Assembly: GCA_041394325.1 (NCBI GenBank)
Contig: JAWKIJ010000001.1
Span: 2,356,001-2,420,000 of the forward strand
Direction: 5' to 3'
Length of the DNA: 64,000 nucleotides
Source: JAWKIJ01 sp041394325
Lineage (GTDB): Bacteria > Actinomycetota > Acidimicrobiia > Acidimicrobiales > Microtrichaceae
How positions within the stretch are numbered: position 1 is the stretch's first letter; each line of letters opens with the position of its first letter. A program made the translations under genes and the position numbers. Positions 57,075-64,000 of this stretch are shown piece after piece. Under the pieces are notes generated by a model that had not been told where the DNA came from, made no database searches, and worked only from the letters and a program-made list of their open reading frames with translations.

Positions 57075-58003
57075 TGGCCAGCTCATCTGATCCAGACAGT
57101 CCCTCCGCGCCGGACGACCAAGCCCCGCAGGCGCCGTTGGGCGACGCAGGCCTCGGCGAGGACCCCGCCGGCGGGCAAGGCGACCCCCCGACGGAGGTGC
57201 GACGACCTTCCGGGCGACGGGTGGCGATCGCGTGTGCGGTCGTGCTGCTCGCTCTCGTCGGCTCTGGTGTCGCGTTGTTATGGCCCAGGGGAACGACAGA
57301 GGTCAGCCGCGGACGCCGTAAAGTCGTTCCGTGAGCGGCAGGCCGCCGCCACCAGCACCTCCTCCGAACCGGAGCGCCCTCCCGCCGGCGCCGAGACGCC
57401 GGAGGCGGGGGTGTACGCCTACGCCGCGATCGGTACCGAGACGGTGAAGCTCGGCCCCCTGCCCGAGCAGGTCCGGCCTCTGCCCGCCACCGTCTCGGCC
57501 GTGGTGGTCGGAGAAGGTACGGGATGCTTCGACATGACCGTCAACTACTTCGCGGAGCACACCGAGGATTCCCGTTGGTGCGCGAAGGGACGGGAACTGC
57601 GGTGGGTCCGCCACCTCAAGCACCAACGGGTCGGCGCCATCTCCCCGACGGCGACCGTCACGTGCGACCCCGATGTCGTTCGTGCCGCCGACGGCTCGCC
57701 CCGCGACCTCTCGTGTGGCCTCGAGCTCGCGGGAGGGCCGGTTGCGGTCTCCACCGCCTCGACGGCACGGCGACCACCGGCGCAGCCGAGACGATCGACG
57801 TGGGCGGTGAGCCGGTCGAGGCGGTTCCCACCACGCTCCGGTTCGACGTCGTGGGGAGCGTCTCGGGTACCTGGGTCGAAACGCTCTGGTGGGGTCCGTC
57901 GAACCTGCTGGTCAAGAACCGAAGGGCCTTCGACCTCCGGGGTCCCGTGAGGTTTCACGAGGACACGACTCTTACCCTCACCTCCCTTCACCCCACCTCC
58001 TGA
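57074..58003 (+). CDS. Membrane-anchored protein of unknown function under an iron box (two frameshifts)
   Basis: The product has an acidic Pro/Gly-rich N-terminal region of about 48 residues, one transmembrane helix ('VAIACAVVLLALVGSGVALL'), then about 230 external residues of unknown fold. The external part has five cysteines ('GTGCFDMTVNYF', 'SRWCAKG', 'TVTCDPDVV', 'LSCGLEL' and others) that could form disulfides or bind metal. The frame shifts near 57305 ('RGTTEVSR' joins 'AADAVKSFRERQ') and near 57765 ('GPVAVST' joins 'DGTATTGAAETIDVGGEP'). The GTG start is fixed by the leaderless promoter spacing. The iron box implies induction under iron limitation, but no siderophore or transport motif is recognisable. 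Confidence 0.72.
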
Positions 58004-58177
58004 TCGGCGGGGGTGACCCACGCCCGGACACGACGGTTGCGGGTTCGGCGGTCACCAGCGGCTGCGGTGCGACGGCGACCTCGATGGTCCGCGTTCGTCG
58101 TCGCCGCCTCTGGCAGTGTGTGCGCTTCGACAGGGCGTTTCGGGGGGGGAGACCGATGCGGGGTGACGAGGTCGGCC

Positions 58178-60748
58178 GTGCGTGACCGCTCCGAGGCGGG
58201 CTCGGTCTCGCGGATCGCGGTGTTGGGCGGAGGCATAGCGGGCCTCTCCACCGCACACCAGCTCGTCAAGTGGAACGCCGAGGCGGCCGCGGGGAGCACG
58301 TGGTACGACGTGACTGTCTTCGAGAGCCGAGGCTCCGCCGTCGACGACCTCGGCGGCAAGGCGAGGAGCTGGCGGGTCGCCGATGCGCCGGGTCCGACGC
58401 CGGCGCATGACCCGGCGACGGGTCCCGGCGAGTCGGCGAAGCACGACGGGCTGGCGGGCGAGCACGGCTTCCGCTTCTTCCCCGGCTTCTATCGACACGT
58501 GACGCGCACGATGGCCGACATTCCCGCAAACGACGCGGATGACGGTGCACCGAGGACGGTGCTCGACCATCTCGTCGCGCTTCCGCAGGCCGGCTTCTTC
58601 GCGCTCGGCGGGAATCCCGATCCGGCCCGGCGCCCGCCCTCGGCGGCGCGGCGACTCGACGCGGCGTTCCGGCGGCTCGGGGTGGCGTCGAGCGTGCTCG
58701 CGCTCGGGGTTCCGGTCCTCGTGCTCCTGCTCGACCGGCCCTGGTGGTGGTTCATGGTGTGGTTGGGGACGGTCACGTGTTGGAAGACAGTCCGATGGGT
58801 GGTTGCGGCGCGTGCCGACGACGGCTCGGCGTCACTCGTGCTCGACGTGCGGACCGACAGCGACCCCAACTCCGGCCGTCGTTGGTCCGCGCGGCTGCGG
58901 CGGGCCCGGATCCGGTGGTGGTGGATCGCGTTGGTGGCACCGATGCTGTGGTGGAGCCCGCCTACGCGGGTGTGGGTCACGGCCGCGCTCCTCGCGGTGG
59001 TCTGGACCAATTGCGACGTGGTGCTCGCCGGCCGATGGATCGCCCACGACATCCGTGGGTCCCTCCCCGTCGCGGTCCGGCCCCGCGGTCTGGAGAGCGC
59101 GGTGGGAGCGCTGGTGGTCCTTCAACTCCTGACCTCATGTCGAGGACGGATCGATCGCGTGTGGGAGGGACGGAGTTGGTGGGAGCATTCCCGGGCAGCG
59201 AGGCTCTCCCCCCGGTATCGACTGAGTCTCGCGACCGGCCTCACCCGGACCTTCGTCGCCACCCGGGCCGAGGAGATGAGCGCGAAGACCGGTGGACTCG
59301 TGCTCGCGCAGCTCATCTACGACCTGAACCCGCACCTGGACCGCCACGACCGGTCGGGTCGTCCCCGCCCGAAAGGGGCCGACCGAATCCTCGACGGCCC
59401 CACGAGTGAAGTGTGGATCGAGCCCTGGATCGCCCATCTTCGCAAGTCCGGTGTGCGGTTCAACGAGTTCACCTCTCGAAGCGGCAGCCGCGTCGGTCCG
59501 CTCCCCAAGGTGCTCGTGCAGAGCCTCATCCTGGACCGGGAGCGTCGCCGGATCGACGGGTTCCACTACAACTCCGAGATCGCCTGCCTTCCCGCGGTGC
59601 CCGGCGAGGACCCGATCCGAGGCAATGCGACGATCCAGGGAGAGTTCGACCGCTACGTCATGGCGGTATCGGGTACCTCCGCCCAATGGATCCTTGGCAA
59701 CAGCCCCGATCTGTGTAGAGCCGATCGCGAACGCGAGGCCGACCGGCCGGTGCATCCGATGTCGGCGCCTCGTCCGGTCCCCCACCTGGACGGCGTGTTC
59801 GCGCTTCGGTTCGGATGGATGACGGGCATGGTGTTCCACCTCGACCGGCGGGTGTCGCTCCCCGCCGGCCATGTGCTCCTCTTGGAATCGGAGTGGGCGC
59901 TCACGCTCGTGGACCAGAGCGCTCACTGGGACCCGGCACTCGGGATCGAACTCGATCGATCCATCCTGTCGGTCGACATCTCCGACTGGGACTCGCCTTC
60001 GCGCCACGGGATTCCCGCCAAGCTCGCCGATCTGGACACCGTCATCGCGGAGGTGTGGGACCAGTTGTGCCGACACCTTCCCTCCCTGGCCGGGGTGCCC
60101 TGCCCACCTCGCTCCTGTGTGCTGGTGGATCGGGCAATCACCGATCCGAAGGCAGCGGCACAGGCCATCAACGCGTTGAATGCCACCGTCGACGTCGGGG
60201 GGGAGCGTTCCGGCATCCCGACACCATCAGGCGTTGGGATGCCGTCGACGAGCCCGTTACGCGACCGCCGTCGATCCGTGTCGGGGGTGTTGGAGAACCT
60301 CCCGCTGTTGAACAGTGACCGTCTTCTCATCAACGTCGCCGGGACCTGGTCGGCACGTCCGACCGCGGCCACGTCGGTGGAGAACCTCTTCATCGCGGGT
60401 GACTACGTACGAACCCAGGTCGACTTCGCGTCCATGGAGTCCGCGGACGAGTCGGCTCGATGGGTCGCACACGGGATCACGACCCTTGATCACGAGGTGG
60501 GCCTCCCGGCGCCCGGTGGCCTCACGGATCCCCCGGAGGTCGCCGGGATGCTCCGTTGTTGTCGTGCCGTGGATCGTGTGTTGCACTCGGCAGGTCTCGC
60601 CAACCCATTGGAGCTTCCCGTCATGGTGGCCGCATGGCTGGCCACCGCGGAGGATCGGTACCGGAGTTGGATCGAACGGAGATTCCGGAACCCGGGACTG
60701 GAACCGATCGATCCGTTCAGCAGCGAGCGCGTCGATCGATCTCCCTGA
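58178..60748 (+). CDS. HpnE/phytoene-desaturase-like FAD protein with inserted membrane helices
   Basis: This ~856-residue flavoprotein begins with the FAD-binding 'IAVLGGGIAGLSTAHQLVK' and 'GEHGFRFFPGFYRHVTRTM', and ends with 'VENLFIAGDYVRTQVDFASM', as in amine oxidase-fold enzymes such as hydroxysqualene dehydroxylase and carotenoid desaturases. Between about residues 165 and 300 it carries four hydrophobic segments ('VLALGVPVLVLLL', 'WWWFMVWLGTVTCW', 'WWWIALVAPMLWW', 'VWVTAALLAVVWTNC'), so the enzyme appears membrane-embedded. The GTG at 58178 is preferred because GAGG lies 6 bases upstream and the Rossmann motif follows after about 15 residues. It may be co-transcribed with the iron-box gene 174 bases upstream. 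Its end overlaps the regulator gene on the other strand by 32 bases. Confidence 0.82.
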   Translation: MRDRSEAGSVSRIAVLGGGIAGLSTAHQLVKWNAEAAAGSTWYDVTVFESRGSAVDDLGGKARSWRVADAPGPTPAHDPATGPGESAKHDGLAGEHGFRFFPGFYRHVTRTMADIPANDADDGAPRTVLDHLVALPQAGFFALGGNPDPARRPPSAARRLDAAFRRLGVASSVLALGVPVLVLLLDRPWWWFMVWLGTVTCWKTVRWVVAARADDGSASLVLDVRTDSDPNSGRRWSARLRRARIRWWWIALVAPMLWWSPPTRVWVTAALLAVVWTNCDVVLAGRWIAHDIRGSLPVAVRPRGLESAVGALVVLQLLTSCRGRIDRVWEGRSWWEHSRAARLSPRYRLSLATGLTRTFVATRAEEMSAKTGGLVLAQLIYDLNPHLDRHDRSGRPRPKGADRILDGPTSEVWIEPWIAHLRKSGVRFNEFTSRSGSRVGPLPKVLVQSLILDRERRRIDGFHYNSEIACLPAVPGEDPIRGNATIQGEFDRYVMAVSGTSAQWILGNSPDLCRADREREADRPVHPMSAPRPVPHLDGVFALRFGWMTGMVFHLDRRVSLPAGHVLLLESEWALTLVDQSAHWDPALGIELDRSILSVDISDWDSPSRHGIPAKLADLDTVIAEVWDQLCRHLPSLAGVPCPPRSCVLVDRAITDPKAAAQAINALNATVDVGGERSGIPTPSGVGMPSTSPLRDRRRSVSGVLENLPLLNSDRLLINVAGTWSARPTAATSVENLFIAGDYVRTQVDFASMESADESARWVAHGITTLDHEVGLPAPGGLTDPPEVAGMLRCCRAVDRVLHSAGLANPLELPVMVAAWLATAEDRYRSWIERRFRNPGLEPIDPFSSERVDRSP

Positions 60749-63700
60749 GCAGGCCTTCCCATCGGTTCGCGATCGCCTCGGCCCGGAGCGACTCGAGTGG
60801 CACCAGATGCTCGAACACCGAGCGGTCGAGCGGTGTTCCCGCATTCTCCGCCCCGGCAGCGACGTCGCGCAGCACCAACGCGGACCGAAGCGCCATTGGG
60901 GCGCACCGGTCCGCCCGGTGCCGCTCGATCGCACGGCGGGCCGAGTTCGCGGCCGCGTCCCACCGGCCTACTGCGGCATGGAGGCGCGCCAGGTAGTGGT
61001 CGAACGCTCCGTTGGTGGCGATGTCCCACAACGAGGCGTTACGCCCCGAGAACGGTTCGATCAGAGCGATCAGCTCGTCGACGAGGCCCTGCTCGACCGG
61101 AGCCGTCGCCGCGAGCGTGCACACGGTGTCGGCAAGGAAGGTGATCGCCTGCGCCCACGCCAGGTCTCGGCGGATCGTCCCCAGACCGGCGGTGGCGATG
61201 GCCGCGACCTCCCGGGCCGAGGCCTCCACATCGCCGGCCTCGGCCAGAACGAATGCCAGTGCGCATCGCCAGCCGAGGACCGCCCGGTACTCCCCTGCGC
61301 TCGACATCACCGCGGGCACCACTTCGCCGAGGCGTCCGGTGTCGCGCAACGGCGCGATCAGCTGCGCGCGGAGCACCTGTTCGGCATTGGCCGGCTCCAC
61401 GTCGACGCCGACCTCGAAGGTCGCGGTGGCAAGGCGCAGTGCCTCGTCGTAGTCGCCCCTCATCGAGGCGAGCGTCGTCCGGAGCGTGAGAAGCCGGACG
61501 CGGATCGAGGGGATCGGGCAACCCCGGAGACAGCAGCCCAGCCGCTCCACCTCACGGTCGAGCGAATCGGCGTCGCCGACCTCGAGCAGGGCGGCCGCCC
61601 GCCACACCCGGGCCTCCATCTCGAGCTCGACGTCACCGAGCGCGTCGGCCCGGTCCACCAGCTCGTCGATGAGCCGCACGCGTTCGGCGAGGTGGTCGGG
61701 ATGGTTCAGGGTCCAGATCCGCTCCCGGAACACAGGTCCGACGGCTGCCGCGTCGCCGGAGGCGAACGCGAGGTCCATCGCGTGGGCCGTCAGGTCGCGG
61801 GAGCGGTCGAGCTCACCTCGGTGGTTCAGCTCCTGGGCCAGACGAGCCCGGACCATCGCGGTGAGGCCGTCGAGTCGACCCGCCGCGGACAACGCGAGAT
61901 CGGCCCGTTCCAGCATCGACGTCGCGGCCGGATCGGCCACGCCATAGGTGGAGCGACTCCCGGCGTAGAGGATCGCCGCCCGAGCGGTGGTGTCGAGGTC
62001 ATCCCGGAGGAGCCCCAGCTCGAAGGCATCCCGCGAGTGGTCGCGTCGCGCCGGCGTGTCGCCGACGCGACGGCACGCGTCGGCAAGCTCCACCAACAGC
62101 GTCGGGTCGGGATCCCCGTCGAGCCAACCCTCCGCCTCGACCGCCCGTTCGAGATGTCGTCGGGCATCCTCGAACGCGGTGGTCCGGGTGGCGATCCGAC
62201 CCGCCTCCCGACAACATCGGACCGCCCGATCCGGATCGCCCGCTCGGCCCGCCCGGTCCCAGTGGTACGCGGCGGTCGACACCCAGCGCCGAGGCTCGGC
62301 TCGTGCAAGGGACTCGGCGCCGCCGGCGAGGCATCGATGGATGGCGGCCTGCTCCGCCTTCGAGAGCCGCTGAACGACCGCCGCACGCAGCAGATCGTGT
62401 TCGACGACGAGCACCACGTCGTCGTCGAGATTCCGCTCGATCACCGCATGATTCGACAACAGGACGTCGAGGGGGCGGTAGAGATCGTCGCCTTCCACGA
62501 CGATCTCCGCGAGGCGCCACGCAAGGCCCCGGCTACTCAGGCTGACGAGCCGGAGGAGCCGAACCGCCTCGTCACCCAAGCGCGACAGGCGCCGCCCGAG
62601 CAGTCGATCCACCGAGGCCGGAAGGAGGTCGGCGGAGGAATCGGAGCCGGTCTGCGAAACGGCCCAGGCGAGCTCACGGCAGAGATAGGGGTTGCCGTCG
62701 GCGCGGGTCGCGATCTCGGTGGCGAGTGCCGAGTCGGCCCCGATGTCGGCCTGGTCCGCTACGAACGCCCGTGCCGCGGCCTCGGGAAGTCCGTCGAGGC
62801 GAAGCTCGCAGAAGGTGGTGCGGCGGGCCATCCTGGCGAGGGACTCCGCTGCCGGGTGATCGTCGCCGACCTCGTCGTGGCGGCAGGTGGCCACGACGGT
62901 CAGGTCCCGCTCGGCACAGCGGTCCACGAGGTGTGCCAGCAGGTCGAGGCTTGCCCGGTCGGCCCACTGGATGTCGTCCAGTGCGATGACGAGCGGGGTT
63001 CGGCTCGCGGCCGTCTCCACGAGTGACGCGGCGGCGTCGAACAACAGGAGTCGGTCGGCCTCGTCGGCGGCGGACCGGTCGGGTGCCTCGGTCCAGGCCC
63101 CGGCGGGGGTGGACAAGACCACGGAGAGACGCGGATCGGGGACCTCCCCGACCTCGGTGGCAAGGAGGCGGAGCGGTCCACGCAGCGTTCGATATGGTCC
63201 GGTGGCCTCCGCCTCGAAGGATCGTCCTGCCACGACCCGGAGGCCTCCGGCGACGGCCGTCGCCATCAGCTCCTCCATCAGGCGGGTCTTTCCGATACCC
63301 GCCTGACCCGAGAGCACGAGGACCGCGGCGCGGCCGGCACCGCCGCGGCGGAGGAGTGCTGCACCCCGTTGCAACTCCGAGTCGCGGCCGTGAAGGACGC
63401 CTCGAGGCGCCGTGGGCGCCCACGGAGGCTTCTCCGCCGGATGGGTGGCGGGATCTCCCTCCCGGATGACGGGTGCGCTGTCGGGGCCCACCGGTGCGGA
63501 CGGGCTCGTTGTCACGATTCGGGTGGGGACGAGGGGTGCGAGCGGCTCCTCCCGGAGGATCGCCCTCGAGGTCACGGAGCACCCGACCGGGTTGGACGCC
63601 GAGCTCCTCGACGAGACGCGTCCGGATCTGCTGATAGGCGCGGAGGGCATCGGCGCTCCTGCCGTCCTCGTAAAGACCGCGCATCAGCAGCTCCCACGCG

Positions 63701-64000
63701 AACTCTCGGAGCGGCTCCTCGTCGACGAGGCGACGGAGGGTGCCGATGACCCGTGCGGCCGGTCCACTCGCCAGCTCGATCGCCGCGGCGTGCTCGCGGG
63801 CAGTGCGCACGAGCTCATCGACCCGCATCCGATCGGCAAGGGCGTCGGGCCAGTCCGCCAGATCGCTCCAGGGCGGGCCTCGGCGAAGTCCCAGGGCATG
63901 ATCGAGGAGCCGGGCGGCGAGGGTCACCTCACCCCGGGACCATGCCGTGAGTCCTTGGTCGGCCGACTCGGCGAACAGGTCGACGTCGAGGATCAACGGT
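60717..64000 (-). CDS. SARP/BTAD-AAA ATPase transcriptional regulator (5' end outside window, one frameshift)
   Basis: The gene enters from the right edge of the window. The first visible ~150 residues are a bacterial transcriptional activator domain ('LLDHALGLRRGPPWSDLADW', 'DEEPLREFAWELLMRGLYED', 'RLVEELGVQPGRVLRDLE'), as in AfsR/SARP regulators; the OmpR-type DNA-binding domain should lie upstream. After a linker comes an AAA/STAND ATPase with Walker A 'LSGQAGIGKTRLMEELM' and Walker B 'PLVIALDDIQWADRASLD', then about 550 residues of TPR-like helices. The frame shifts near 63570, where '...RVLRDLEG' joins 'AILREEPLAPLVPTRIVT'. Such regulators often activate specialised metabolism. Its target is unknown; none of its near neighbours is an obvious pathway. 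Confidence 0.86.

Noticed and set aside
60315..63026. Plus-strand open frame of about 900 codons
   Set aside because: It lies opposite the SARP/AAA regulator, whose Walker motifs and TPR region are unmistakable; the opposite frame has no motif.
1..64000. Insertion sequences, prophage, integrons, rRNA and tRNA genes
   Set aside because: No transposase, integrase, phage structural protein, terminal inverted repeat pair or RNA gene signature was found on either strand by reading.

Overview
The window is about 64 kb of very GC-rich DNA with dense, strongly GC3-biased genes, frequent GTG/TTG starts, many 4-base start/stop overlaps (ATGA, GTGA) and secreted proteins with threonine-rich linkers. 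This points to a high-GC actinobacterium. The gene mix (Pks13/FadD32-like lipid genes without other mycolate genes, long Thr linkers, MoxR-DUF58-transglutaminase operon) best fits the class Acidimicrobiia, but that placement is inference. No rRNA, tRNA, CRISPR array, transposase or phage gene was seen; it looks like ordinary chromosome.

Layout. 1-6.5 kb: tail of a winged-helix protein, then gltD and gltB (glutamate synthase) on the minus strand. 6.7-13.9 kb: an M18 aminopeptidase, facing a minus-strand operon STAS protein - unknown 535-aa protein - MoxR ATPase - DUF58 - transglutaminase. 14-21 kb: Tat-exported carotenoid oxygenase, AidB-like acyl-CoA dehydrogenase, GT4 glycosyltransferase, ABC transporter pair. 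21-23.6 kb: small GNAT protein, solitary DNA methyltransferase, unknown gene. 23.6-34.6 kb: lipid locus made of a fatty-acyl-AMP ligase facing an operon of flippase - large type I PKS - hexapeptide acyltransferase. 34.7-37.4 kb: two beta-propeller surface proteins. 37.6-52.2 kb: exopolysaccharide operon (initiating sugar transferase, chain-length protein, O-antigen ligase-like polymerase, GT2 and GT4 glycosyltransferases, reductase, GT75/RGP-like protein, methyltransferases, SDR, NUDIX). 52.2-64 kb: PhoX-like lipoprotein, MarR regulator, NuoF-hemerythrin fusion, tandem universal stress protein, an iron-box-controlled gene, an HpnE-like flavoprotein with inserted membrane helices, and a SARP/AAA regulator running off the window.

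The most interesting unit is the lipid locus. The PKS has the Pks13 order ACP-KS-AT-...-ACP-TE with intact catalytic residues for these domains, while the whole reductive block between AT and the second ACP (DH, structural KR, ER, KR) is recognisable but appears to lack its catalytic residues. With the adjacent FAAL this suggests a one-step condensation of two acyl chains, as in mycolate synthesis, assembled from a decayed reducing PKS. Its translational coupling to a polysaccharide flippase and its position next to an exopolysaccharide operon suggest a surface lipid or lipid-modified glycan.

Quality warning. More than twenty apparent frameshifts, several at short homopolymers, break otherwise well-conserved housekeeping and biosynthetic genes (gltB, aidB-like, PKS, Wzz-like, NuoF-like and others). 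They most likely reflect indel errors in a draft long-read assembly. Coordinates below span the complete reconstructed genes, and each entry states where the frame changes.
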